From an uncultured Succinivibrio sp. (GTDB lineage Bacteria; Pseudomonadota; Gammaproteobacteria; Enterobacterales; Succinivibrionaceae), in NCBI GenBank assembly GCA_900770725.1, contig CAAGLL010000060.1, positions 1-30,208 of the forward strand: a stretch of 30,208 nucleotides of DNA. The letters are read 5' to 3'. The notes below the pieces were generated by a model that was not told where the DNA came from, searched no databases, and saw only the letters and a program-made list of their open reading frames with translations. Positions 17,051 to 24,223 of the stretch are shown here, in pieces (the stretch's first letter is position 1; the number at the start of each line of letters is the position of its first letter). The position numbers and the translations under genes were made by a program.

Positions 17051-17066
17051 GGTCTTGCGCAGCGCC

Positions 17067-18713
17067 TTACTGCTTTAGCTTGAAGAACTCCAGCTTCTTC
17101 ATGAGCTGCTCGGTCGCCTCGATGAGCGACTGCACCTGCTCGTCGCACTCGTTGTTTATCTCAAGGGAGTGCTTGTTCAAGGCGGTCAGCTGCTGCATGT
17201 TCGTCGAGATCTCAGACGTCGCGGTGGTCTGCTGCTCGGCTGCCGTGGCTATCTGGGTGATCTTGTCGTTGACCTCCTTGACGCGCCCGATGATCTCGTT
17301 GAGCACGCTCTCGACGTCCGAGGCCTGCTTTGACAGGGAGTTCATCGCCTCGACGCTCTCGCCCATCGAGGCGTTGGCGTTCTTTGCGTCAGACTGCACC
17401 TGCTCGACCATCTTGGTGATCTCCTGGGTGGACTTGCTGGAGCGGGAGGCCAGCGCGCGCACCTCGTCGGCCACGACCGCGAAGCCCTTGCCGGCCTCGC
17501 CGGCGCGCGCGGCCTCGATGGCGGCGTTGAGCGCCAGCAAATTCGTCTGCGCGGCGATCTCGTCGATGGTCTCGATGATCGAGCCGATCTTCTCGGTGCG
17601 GCTTGCAAGCTCGTTGATGAGCCCCGCGTCCTCCTGGGTCTTGGAGACCTGCTTCTGGATGGTCTCCATGGTGTTCCTGACTGCGGCGATGCCGCTTTCG
17701 ACCGTCTGCGAGGAGGTCTTGGCCGAGGCGGCGGCGCTCTCGCAGTTGCGGGCGATGTCGGCGGTGGTCGAGACCATCTCGTCGGAGGCCGCCGACACGG
17801 TCTCGGAGTGGGACTCGGACTCGGAGACGGCCTGCGAGATCTTCTGCATCTGCTCGCGCACCTTGCCCAAGGTCTCATCGATGAGCTCGCCGTTGTCGCG
17901 GACCATCGAGATGGAGCTGCCCAGGGCGTCGCGGGTCTCGGAGAGCGTCCTGGCGCTCTGCCCGAACTCGTCGTGGGTGATGACGCGGATGGGCTGGGTG
18001 AAGTCGCCCTGCGACATTGCCTTCAGGTTCTTGATGCTGTTGAAGACGGACTTGTGCACGTAGCTTGTAAGCGAGATGGCGATGAGCAGCGAGAGGATGA
18101 TCGCCGCCGCAGTGAGGGCGATGATGAGCCAGGTGCTCCACGTGCCGGCGTTGCCCTGCACGATGCCGATGGAGACAGAGACCTGCTTGTCGATGAGCTT
18201 CTTGTAGTAGTCGAGGGCGGCCTCGCAGGCGGGAAGCCCGATCTCGAGGTAGGCCTTGAGCGCCTCGCCGTTCTTGCCTTCGCGTATGAGCGGATCGACC
18301 TTCGAGCGGTAGGTGTCGAGGAAATCCGCGACCTTCGACTTCACGTCGAGGATGTTCTGCTTGTAGTCAGGAGGGGAGGGGAGATCGCCGATGACGTTCT
18401 CGTTCATGACGCTGGAGACCTTGACGATGTTCTCGAAGTCGGAGATCAGCTTGTCGGCCTCAGCGGCGGGATCCCCCGCCTGTTCGGACTCCAGGTACAG
18501 GAGCACGTTCTCGTTGGCGCTCTCGAGCGCGCGCTGCGTGTTCATGACGCGCCCGTAGGACTTGCCCATGATCCTATAGACGTTGTAGGCGCCAGCTGCC
18601 GAGTCGAAGTTGACCTTGACGGCGATGGCCGCCACCACGAAGAGCATGGCCAGGATCAGCGCGAAGCTTGTGATCACCTTGCCCTTTACGCTGACATTTC
18701 TCATGATATACAT
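17067..18713 (-). CDS. Methyl-accepting chemotaxis protein
   Basis: A 548-residue chemoreceptor with TM1 at about residues 14-35 and TM2 at 194-216. The roughly 158-residue periplasmic region is helical and of four-helix-bundle type. A HAMP segment follows (about 217-270), then the signalling domain with the conserved tip IDEIAAQTNLLALNAAIEAA and its continuation GFAVVADEVRALASRS. The C-terminus (KKLEFFKLKQ) lacks a CheR-binding pentapeptide. I chose the ATG at 18713 because AGGTG lies about 10 bases upstream; an ATG three codons later has no ribosome site, and one at 18764 is less supported. The signalling domain is very like that of the other receptor in this window, but the sensor domains differ, so they probably detect different ligands. 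Confidence 0.95.
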   Translation of the reverse strand: MYIMRNVSVKGKVITSFALILAMLFVVAAIAVKVNFDSAAGAYNVYRIMGKSYGRVMNTQRALESANENVLLYLESEQAGDPAAEADKLISDFENIVKVSSVMNENVIGDLPSPPDYKQNILDVKSKVADFLDTYRSKVDPLIREGKNGEALKAYLEIGLPACEAALDYYKKLIDKQVSVSIGIVQGNAGTWSTWLIIALTAAAIILSLLIAISLTSYVHKSVFNSIKNLKAMSQGDFTQPIRVITHDEFGQSARTLSETRDALGSSISMVRDNGELIDETLGKVREQMQKISQAVSESESHSETVSAASDEMVSTTADIARNCESAAASAKTSSQTVESGIAAVRNTMETIQKQVSKTQEDAGLINELASRTEKIGSIIETIDEIAAQTNLLALNAAIEAARAGEAGKGFAVVADEVRALASRSSKSTQEITKMVEQVQSDAKNANASMGESVEAMNSLSKQASDVESVLNEIIGRVKEVNDKITQIATAAEQQTTATSEISTNMQQLTALNKHSLEINNECDEQVQSLIEATEQLMKKLEFFKLKQ

Positions 18714-18897
18714 ATAATTAACACCTGATGCGGTTGATTTCCTGTTCTTGTGTCGTTCCGCCACGGGGCTTCAAGACATCCAGGTCATTAAACAACACCC
18801 AAGCCTCAACGACGTGGAAAATTTGCGCTGGCAACGATTGCGATCACGCTTTGGCGCGCATCAAAAGTTAATTGCGTTAAGCAAAGCAAAAAAAAAG

Positions 18898-18924
18898 GTC
18901 AGTCCTAAATTCTGTGTGGCGCCT
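18898..18924. repeat. Left terminal inverted repeat of the ISL3 element
   Basis: It begins GTCAGTCCTAAA, identical over 12 bases to the other end read in reverse complement, then diverges at a few positions. The transposase stop codon (18905-18907) lies inside this repeat. Confidence 0.85.
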
Positions 18925-20260
18925 CCAGCCTGATCCCCTTGTGTGACGAGTCGATCAGCTTCAAAAAGAAATACTCGTCATCCGGGAGGCCATAGCTGTT
19001 GCGCCTCAGTGTCTTCGTCCTCTGGCTTGTTCCTTCGAGCTTGCTGTTGGTCACCTTGTGATCGGCGAACGTCGCAATCCTGTCCAGGTGCCCGCCCAGC
19101 AGCCTGGCAAACCAGAGGAAGCGCCTGTTGCCGGTGGACTCGCACTTGGAGATGATGTTCTCAATCTGCCGCCTCATGTCCTCCGCATCCTCAGCCTCGT
19201 ACGCGTCGTGCAGGGCCTCCTTGCTCCAGTCGATCATGAACAGCAGCTCGTTGCTCCTTATGAGCTCGCCGCAGCGCTCCTCGCGGCTTCCCTTGCGCGT
19301 TGAGGGCGGGATGTTGAACAGCTCCGAGCCCTTGCCGATGATCCTGCCGGCCTCCTGATCCTTCTGGCGCATCGTGCTGCGCGAGTACATCAGCAGGTGC
19401 TTGGCGCGCTTGAGCCTGGCGGCCTCGTCTTCCTTCCCCTCGGCCGTGAGCTCCTTGATCATGTCCTTGCGCACCTCGCTGGCCACCTTGTCGTTGAAGT
19501 TCTTGACGATGTGGAAGCGGTCATAGACCGCCTTGATGTGCGGGCACTTCTCCTGGAAGGCGTCGATGAAGTCCGAGTTCATGTCGCACGACACCGCCTC
19601 GACTTTCGACATCCACTCCAGCCCGACATACTCGATGAAGCCGTACACGACCTCCTTCTTCTTCCCCTTGGCGATCCAGAGGATCACGCCGGTGTCCATG
19701 TCGATGATCACCGTGGCGTACTGATGGCCCTCGTGGAGCAGGAACTCGTCTATTCCAAGGATGCGGGCCTGCCTCTCAGGCTTCTTGAGCAGGCGCTTCC
19801 CGTCCTTGCCAGGCTCCACGCAGCAGCGCTCCAGGCGCTGCTTGTCGATCTCCTTGACCACGTTCTTGCCGAGGCCTGTGATCTCGGCGACCGACTTCAG
19901 CGTGCCGCCATCCTCGAGCAGCACCTCCGTGTACTCCTCGAGCTTCCTGGTGATCATGTGGCCCCTGCTCTTGAAGGGCACCGGCTGGTCCTGGCAGTGG
20001 CCGCACTTGCCGCACCGGCAGCGGATCCTGCTGATGGCGCACTTGCAGTAGTCGCCGCCGAACGGCACGTCCCTGAGCACCACGGGCGCTACGCCGTTGC
20101 GGTGCATCGGGGCGCCGCAGATCCCGCACCTGTCCGGCTCGTCCCAGCATTCATCCGCCACTCCGCCAGAGAGGATGCGCACCTTGTGCGTGCTCATGAG
20201 CAGCTTGCCGCCCCTGCGGAAGCGGCTTGCCTGCACGTCCTCCGCATAGCCTGTCTGCAC
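18905..20260 (-). CDS. ISL3-family transposase
   Basis: The 451-residue transposase has an N-terminal zinc-finger-like region (CGIC at 45-48, and CRCGKCGHC at 81-89) followed by a helix-turn-helix segment near 115-140. The DDE catalytic domain starts at LGIDEFLLHEGHQYATVIIDMDTG, where Asp171 is the likely first acid. The second lies in YDRFHIVKNFN (Asp247), and Glu409 in NSKLEGTSQRTKTLRRNSYG is the likely third. The frame is complete, with no internal stop. A GTG at 20260 behind GAGGGA is the longest well-supported start, and an ATG at 20197 is an alternative. The stop codon sits within the left terminal repeat. Confidence 0.9.
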   Translation of the reverse strand: MQTGYAEDVQASRFRRGGKLLMSTHKVRILSGGVADECWDEPDRCGICGAPMHRNGVAPVVLRDVPFGGDYCKCAISRIRCRCGKCGHCQDQPVPFKSRGHMITRKLEEYTEVLLEDGGTLKSVAEITGLGKNVVKEIDKQRLERCCVEPGKDGKRLLKKPERQARILGIDEFLLHEGHQYATVIIDMDTGVILWIAKGKKKEVVYGFIEYVGLEWMSKVEAVSCDMNSDFIDAFQEKCPHIKAVYDRFHIVKNFNDKVASEVRKDMIKELTAEGKEDEAARLKRAKHLLMYSRSTMRQKDQEAGRIIGKGSELFNIPPSTRKGSREERCGELIRSNELLFMIDWSKEALHDAYEAEDAEDMRRQIENIISKCESTGNRRFLWFARLLGGHLDRIATFADHKVTNSKLEGTSQRTKTLRRNSYGLPDDEYFFLKLIDSSHKGIRLEAPHRI

Positions 20261-20465
20261 GAATTCCCTCTTGAATGAGGGGATGAGGAGCCATCCTGCC
20301 AGAACGCATCCCGCGCTTTCAGGGAAATTGGGCTGTTGAATTGCAGAAAGGGCTTCGCTATTATCCTTTTTGGGTCCTGCATTTGTTGTTTTGCTTTTAA
20401 AACAAATGGTAACGCTGGACCCTTTTCATTCAATGGCTTGTCTGCCCGGAGGCCACCCTTCAAGC

Positions 20466-20492
20466 AGACACCCCACAGGTTTTAGGACTGAC
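20466..20492. repeat. Right terminal inverted repeat of the ISL3 element
   Basis: Its outer end reads TTTAGGACTGAC on the + strand, the exact reverse complement of the first 12 bases of the left repeat. About 205 bases of AT-richer non-coding DNA, presumably the transposase promoter region, lie between it and the transposase start. Confidence 0.85.
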
Positions 20493-20494
20493 GC

Positions 20495-20533
20495 AAAAAA
20501 AAGCAAAAGCCCCTGCGCCTTTGCAGCGCGGGG
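20495..20533 (-). terminator. Terminator of the perR-like gene, abutting the insertion sequence
   Basis: On the minus strand CCCCGCGC (20533-20526) pairs with GCGC-A-GGGG (20518-20510, one bulged base) around a 7-base loop. It is followed by a long T-rich tract (20509-20495). The insertion sequence begins right at the end of that tract. Confidence 0.75.
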
Positions 20534-20550
20534 ACTATTTAAAAAAATCG

Positions 20551-20584
20551 ATTGCGCAATGCCTCATCAAAAGCCTTGCGCAAT
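20551..20584. repeat. Paired TTGCGCAA palindromes downstream of perR
   Basis: ATTGCGCAA (20551-20559) and TTGCGCAAT (20576-20584) form a perfect 9-bp inverted repeat with a 16-base spacer. Each arm also contains the 8-bp palindrome TTGCGCAA. It lies between the perR stop and its terminator. Confidence 0.5.
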
Positions 20585-20597
20585 ATGGCAACCGAGT

Positions 20598-20996
20598 TCA
20601 GCCATCATTTGCCGCAAGGCAGTCGCGGCAGATCCCGCGGAAGCTCACGGAATAGCCTTCAATCCTCCCGCAGGACTTGGCGGCCATGTGGTCCACGGCT
20701 AGCGAATAGGAGTCCTCCGGCATGTCCAGGACGCGGTGGCACCTGGTGCACAGAAAGTGGGCGTGGGGGGCGGAGTTGGGATCGAACCTCACCTTGCCGT
20801 CGCCCACGTCGAGCACCTGGAGCTCGCCTTGCTTTGAGAGCAGCATGAGGTTGCGGTAAACGGTGCCAAGGCTGATGTGTGGCATCAGAGCCTTCAATTC
20901 CTCATAGACCTTCTGGGCATCCGGGTGGTCGGTTCTTCCGTGCATGATCGCCCGGATCTGATCGCGCTGGGCGCTGCGCCTGCGTGCTGTTTCCAT
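20598..20996 (-). CDS. PerR-like Fur-family transcriptional regulator
   Basis: The 132-residue protein has the Fur-family winged helix (about 1-75, with SLGTVYRNLMLL as recognition helix) and a C-terminal metal-binding domain. The structural zinc site is Cys83-x-x-Cys86 plus Cys123-x-x-Cys126. Regulatory metal ligands expected for PerR are in place: His24, Asp72, His78, His80 and Asp91, counted against B. subtilis PerR His37, Asp85, His91, His93 and Asp104. This suggests a peroxide-sensing regulator rather than iron-sensing Fur, although a related member cannot be excluded. The start at 20996 is 35 bases after a good -10 box. Its ribosome site is weak (GGTAG). A terminator follows downstream. 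Confidence 0.8.
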   Translation of the reverse strand: METARRRSAQRDQIRAIMHGRTDHPDAQKVYEELKALMPHISLGTVYRNLMLLSKQGELQVLDVGDGKVRFDPNSAPHAHFLCTRCHRVLDMPEDSYSLAVDHMAAKSCGRIEGYSVSFRGICRDCLAANDG

Positions 20997-20998
20997 AG

Positions 20999-21015
20999 TA
21001 CTACCAATATCAGTA
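20999..21015. promoter_or_regulatory. Possible weak operator in the perR leader
   Basis: TACT (20999-21002) and AGTA (21012-21015) flank a 9-base AT-rich centre just before the perR start codon. The dyad is short. It could be an autoregulatory Fur/PerR-type site or chance. Confidence 0.2.
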
Positions 21016-21030
21016 ATTTTTATCGCTAAG

Positions 21031-21058
21031 ATTGTAGGACAGGAAATCGTTATTTCAA
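21031..21058 (-). promoter_or_regulatory. Promoter of the perR-like gene
   Basis: On the minus strand TTGAAA (21058-21053), a 16-base spacer and TACAAT (21036-21031) form a good sigma-70-like promoter. The inferred start is near 21024, about 28 bases before the ATG. Confidence 0.7.
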
Positions 21059-21111
21059 GCACGCAAGAGAAATTTTGTCGACTGATTGCCAGTCAACCCA
21101 GTAGAGTTTTC

Positions 21112-21135
21112 AAAAAGGAGGGACTCACTCCTCCT
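21112..21135 (-). terminator. Terminator of the GntR/FCD-family gene
   Basis: AGGAGG and CCTCCT form a 6-bp stem around an 8-base loop on the minus strand, followed by five Ts (21116-21112). The stem overlaps the stop codon at 21125-21127. It separates this gene from the perR promoter. Confidence 0.6.
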
Positions 21136-21850
21136 CGGTGAACCAGCTTGCGTTCTTCTCGCGGATCGCCTTGTAGGTGAGGGCGATCTCATAGAGGTGG
21201 TCGGTGAGGCAGCGCACGGCGCGCCGCTCGTCGCCATGGCGCATCTCGTTGTAGACATCGTGGTGCTCGCCGACGATTGCCCCAATCTCGGAGACGCCCT
21301 TGGTGGAGAGGTAGCGGATGCGGTCGAGGTTGGCCTTGATGTCGTCGATGACGTCCCAGGCCATCCGGGTTCCCGAGAACTTGCAGAGTATGCGGTGGAA
21401 CTCGTTATCGAGCTTCAAAAACACCGCGTCTGGATCCTCCACCTTGTCCTTGGTGCGGATGAGCTCGTCCTGGGCCTCCAGGTTCCTCTCAAGCTCCTTC
21501 CAGATCTCGCTGCTCGCATCGTTTACGTCCGCCATGGCCTTGCGCAGGGACGAGGTCTCGATAGAGCAGCGCACGAAGCAGGTCTCCATGATGCGCTTGC
21601 CTGAGATCTTAGTGACGAACGAGCCCTTCTGCGGGTAGACCTCGATGAGGTTCTGGCGCTTCAGGCTGAAGAAGGCCTCGCGCACCGGCTGGCGCGAGAC
21701 GTTGAGCTGGTACGAGAGATCGTTCTCCGAGAGCCTGGTGCCGGGCTTGAGCGTCATCTGGGTGATGTGGTGGCGCAGGAACACGTAGATCTGCCTGCTC
21801 ACGGTCTGGCTGTTGGTGAGCTTCAAGGGTGGGAGCTTGGGTGTGTCCAT
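21125..21850 (-). CDS. GntR-family transcriptional regulator (FCD subfamily)
   Basis: The 241-residue protein has a GntR winged helix at about residues 18-85 (RQIYVFLRHHITQMTLKPGTR, then LSENDLSYQLNVSRQPVREAFFSL), followed by a helical FCD ligand-binding domain. Candidate metal or acid ligands are the Asp and His in DNEFHRILCK, and later histidines in EHHDVYNEM and DHLYEIAL. FCD regulators usually respond to small carboxylic or sugar acids, and the ligand here is unknown. The start at 21850 has GAGGCA 5 bases upstream. An inverted repeat of 7-8-7 lies at 21861-21882, suited to autoregulation. No metabolic gene is directly coupled to it, so its targets may lie elsewhere. Confidence 0.88.
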   Translation of the reverse strand: MDTPKLPPLKLTNSQTVSRQIYVFLRHHITQMTLKPGTRLSENDLSYQLNVSRQPVREAFFSLKRQNLIEVYPQKGSFVTKISGKRIMETCFVRCSIETSSLRKAMADVNDASSEIWKELERNLEAQDELIRTKDKVEDPDAVFLKLDNEFHRILCKFSGTRMAWDVIDDIKANLDRIRYLSTKGVSEIGAIVGEHHDVYNEMRHGDERRAVRCLTDHLYEIALTYKAIREKNASWFTEEE

Positions 21851-21860
21851 GAATTGCCTC

Positions 21861-21882
21861 GGATACTTGTTTACTAGTATCC
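21861..21882. promoter_or_regulatory. Operator-like inverted repeat before the GntR/FCD gene
   Basis: GGATACT (21861-21867) and AGTATCC (21876-21882) are perfect inverted arms with an 8-base centre. The inner part ACTTGTTTACTAGT contains the GT..AC pattern usual for GntR/FCD operators. It overlaps the region just upstream of the ribosome site, so autoregulation is likely. Confidence 0.6.
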
Positions 21883-21891
21883 CACTTTAGG

Positions 21892-21949
21892 ACTTTTCGA
21901 CATCCGACGCCCGCAGGCGTTGGGAATTTTTTGATCGATGTCGAAAAGT
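21892..21949. repeat. 13-bp perfect inverted repeat enclosing a hairpin and T-tract
   Basis: ACTTTTCGACATC (21892-21904) and GATGTCGAAAAGT (21937-21949) match perfectly across a 32-base spacer. Inside the spacer CCGACGCC (21904-21911, sharing the last base of the outer arm) can pair with GGCGTTGG (21916-21923), followed by six Ts at about 21926-21932, which looks like a + strand terminator or attenuator. No gene on the + strand lies upstream. Confidence 0.6.
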
Positions 21950-22085
21950 TTAACCATACAAATACGGTCAGATTGAATGTTTGACTTCATTCTAGCAGAT
22001 GCTGATCGCCTTGGAGACATTTGCGCGGCGGCCTGGGCAGGGTGCAAGGCGCGCAAGCCAGAGCCTGCCATGGATTGGATGCAAG

Positions 22086-22136
22086 GCGGCCCCGCCATAT
22101 GGCGGGGCCGCTTGACGGCGCGGGCGTGCCCGCGCC
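22086..22136. other. Two tandem GC-rich hairpins downstream of purB
   Basis: GCGGCCCCGCC (22086-22096) pairs perfectly with 22101-22111 around ATAT, and GGCGCGGGC (22117-22125) pairs perfectly with 22128-22136. Neither has a U-tract on the minus strand. They probably stabilise or mark the 3' end of the nudJ-mnmA-hflD-purB transcript. Confidence 0.6.
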
Positions 22137-22152
22137 ATGCCTTCCAAAGGCG

Positions 22153-23520
22153 TCAGATCTTCTTTGCAAGCTCGGCTGCGCGGCCGGTGTAGGTGGCCGG
22201 GGTGAGCTTGCGCAGCTGCGCCTTGGCCTCCTCGGGGATCTCCAGGGTGTCGAGGAAGTTCTCCATGATCTCCTTTGTGACCTTGCGCCCGCGGGTGAGT
22301 TCCTTGAGCTTCTCGTACGGGTTGGCGATGCCGTAGCGGCGCATCACGGTCTGGAACGGCTCGGCGAGCACCTCCCAGTTGTCGTCAAGCTCGGCTGCGG
22401 CGTGCGCGGCGTTGGGCTGGAGCTTTGAGATGCCCTTCAAGGTCGAGCGCCAGGCGATGAGCGAGTAGCCCACGGCGACGCCTAAGTTGCGCAGCACGGT
22501 CGAGTCGGTGAGATCGCGCTGGAAGCGGGAGATCGGCAGCTTGTTCCCAAGGTGCACGAAGAGCGCGTTGGCGATGCCCAGGTTGCCCTCGGAGTTCTCG
22601 AAGTCGATCGGGTTGACCTTGTGCGGCATGGTCGAGGAGCCTATCTCGCCGGCGATGGTCCTCTGGGTGAAGGTGCCAAACGAGATGTAGCCCCAGATGT
22701 CGCGGTCGAAGTCGATGAGCACGGTGTTGAACCTGTCGATGGCCGCGAAGAGTTCGGCCATGTAGTCGTGCGACTCGATCTGCGTGGTGTAGGGGTTCAT
22801 CTCAAGCCCCAGGTCCTGCTCGAACTTGCGCGCGAACTCAGGCCAGTCTATGTCGGGGTAGGCCACGGTGTGGGCGTTCCAGTTGCCGACGGCGCCGTTC
22901 ATCTTGCCCAGGATGGTGACGCGGGCGGTCTCGTCGCGCTGCTTCTTCAGCCTGTAGGCAAAAGTGGCCATCTCCTTGCCGATGGTGGTCGGGGAGGCGG
23001 GCTGGCCGTGGGTGCGCGCCAAAAGCGGGATGTCGGCGCACTCGTGGGCGATGTCGCGGATCTTCGAGATGAGCTCGTCCATCACCGGCAGGATCACCTT
23101 TTCGCGGGCTTCCTTGAGCATCAGGGCGTGGGAGTTGTTGTTGATGTCCTCGGAGGTGCAGGCGAAGTGGATGAACTCGCGGACCTTGGCGATCTCAGGG
23201 TTGTCCTTGGTCTTGTCCTTCAGGAAGTACTCGACGGCCTTGACGTCGTGGTTCGTGACCTTCTCGCGGCGCTTGATGTCCATCGCGTCGTCCTCCGAGA
23301 AGTTGCGGATGATCCCGTCGATGAACTCGATGGTGTCCTTGGAGAACTCAGGGACCTCGGGGATCTGCGGGCAGGCGGCCAGGTGCTTGAGCCAGGTCAG
23401 CTCGACCTTGACGCGCATGCGCATGAGCCCGTACTCGGAGAAGATGGGGCGGAGCTCCTCGGTCTTGGAAGCGTAGCGGCCATCGATGGGGGAGACCGCG
23501 GTCAGCGATGAAAGTTCCAT
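22153..23520 (-). CDS. purB: Adenylosuccinate lyase
   Basis: PurB cleaves adenylosuccinate and SAICAR, releasing fumarate, and so serves both AMP synthesis and the eighth step of purine synthesis. The 455-residue protein is about the length of E. coli PurB (456) and starts with the typical MELSSLTAVSPIDGRY. The fumarase/aspartase superfamily signature GSSTMPHKVNP is present, as are the catalytic-region phrases SEDINN and ARTHGQPASPTTIGKE. I chose the ATG at 23520; a start 8 codons upstream is less like the family. An AGGA site is about 10 bases upstream. It is last in the nudJ-mnmA-hflD-purB operon, 37 bases after hflD. Confidence 0.97.
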   Translation of the reverse strand: MELSSLTAVSPIDGRYASKTEELRPIFSEYGLMRMRVKVELTWLKHLAACPQIPEVPEFSKDTIEFIDGIIRNFSEDDAMDIKRREKVTNHDVKAVEYFLKDKTKDNPEIAKVREFIHFACTSEDINNNSHALMLKEAREKVILPVMDELISKIRDIAHECADIPLLARTHGQPASPTTIGKEMATFAYRLKKQRDETARVTILGKMNGAVGNWNAHTVAYPDIDWPEFARKFEQDLGLEMNPYTTQIESHDYMAELFAAIDRFNTVLIDFDRDIWGYISFGTFTQRTIAGEIGSSTMPHKVNPIDFENSEGNLGIANALFVHLGNKLPISRFQRDLTDSTVLRNLGVAVGYSLIAWRSTLKGISKLQPNAAHAAAELDDNWEVLAEPFQTVMRRYGIANPYEKLKELTRGRKVTKEIMENFLDTLEIPEEAKAQLRKLTPATYTGRAAELAKKI

Positions 23521-23557
23521 GTGGATAAGTCCTGATATCTGCAAAGTTGAAAGGGTG

Positions 23558-24208
23558 TCAGAGGTGCTGCTCGGCGCATTTTACAATGGCCCCGCGCCTG
23601 AATACCAAGAAGCGGCGCTTGCCGCCAAGCTGCCTCCAGAGCACTACCGCGCGGACGGCGGCAAGCAGCAGCGCGCGGATGCGCTCCTGGTTCTCGGTGC
23701 GGCGCAGGCACTCCTCCTGCCCGCAGATGATGAGCTTGGAAAAGTGCGGGGAGATGATGGAGGAGTAGGTGTCTGCGAACATCTTGATGTAGCGGGGGTT
23801 GAGCGCATCCGAGGCGCTGCCCTCGAGGAAGCCCGGGCACTCTGCGGTGATGGAGTCGTGCAGCGAGTCGATCTTCGCGCCAAGCTCGTCGAAGAACTTG
23901 CCAGAGCGCTCAAGCTGGCTTTCAAGCTCCATGACCTTGAAGGCGCTCTTGGTCACCTCGACGCACTCGAGGCTGCGCAGCGACGTGCGCCCCAGGCAGT
24001 CCACGATGGCCTGGTAGCCGGGCCTGAGCGCTGCGGCATCGTAGATGTCCGCGATGGTGTCCGGGTTCGTCACCAGGAGCGAGCGGATCACGCAGGCGGC
24101 CGCGGCCTCGTCCATGTAGCCCGTGGTCGCGATCCTCTGGATCTGCGCGCAGCACAGGAAGAGCGCCGCGAGCGCCTCGGTTTCCTGATCGATGTTGTTG
24201 TCAGCCAT
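23558..24208 (-). CDS. hflD: High frequency lysogenization protein HflD homologue
   Basis: The 216-residue helical protein is an HflD homologue. In E. coli HflD is a peripheral membrane protein that interacts with phage lambda CII; its wider cell role is unclear. Family features include the N-terminal ALAALFLCCAQIQRIATTG segment and the phrase NPDTIADIYD. A C-terminal patch rich in Arg and hydrophobic residues is also present. The position between mnmA and purB is the same as in E. coli and strongly supports the call. It starts 15 bases after the mnmA stop. The C-terminus is slightly extended relative to the E. coli protein. Confidence 0.88.
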   Translation of the reverse strand: MADNNIDQETEALAALFLCCAQIQRIATTGYMDEAAAACVIRSLLVTNPDTIADIYDAAALRPGYQAIVDCLGRTSLRSLECVEVTKSAFKVMELESQLERSGKFFDELGAKIDSLHDSITAECPGFLEGSASDALNPRYIKMFADTYSSIISPHFSKLIICGQEECLRRTENQERIRALLLAAVRAVVLWRQLGGKRRFLVFRRGAIVKCAEQHL

Positions 24209-24223
24209 TATTAAAGCACCTCG

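Larger units (their letters stand above)
18897..20494 (-). mobile_element. ISL3-family insertion sequence
   Basis: A single transposase gene is bounded by imperfect terminal inverted repeats (18898-18924 and 20466-20492, 22 of 27 positions matching). The element is flanked on the left by nine As (18888-18896) and on the right by eight As (20495-20502). This fits an 8-bp target duplication, the usual length for ISL3, but the homopolymer leaves the exact ends uncertain by one or two bases. The transposase frame is intact, so the element may be active. It lies between the second chemoreceptor and the perR terminator. Confidence 0.85.
21851..22152. other. Intergenic region rich in inverted repeats
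   Basis: This 302-base gap between the GntR/FCD gene and purB holds no supportable gene. It contains an operator-like repeat, a larger nested inverted-repeat structure and two GC-rich hairpins after purB, each listed separately. No clear -10/-35 pair for the regulator was found. Confidence 0.55.
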
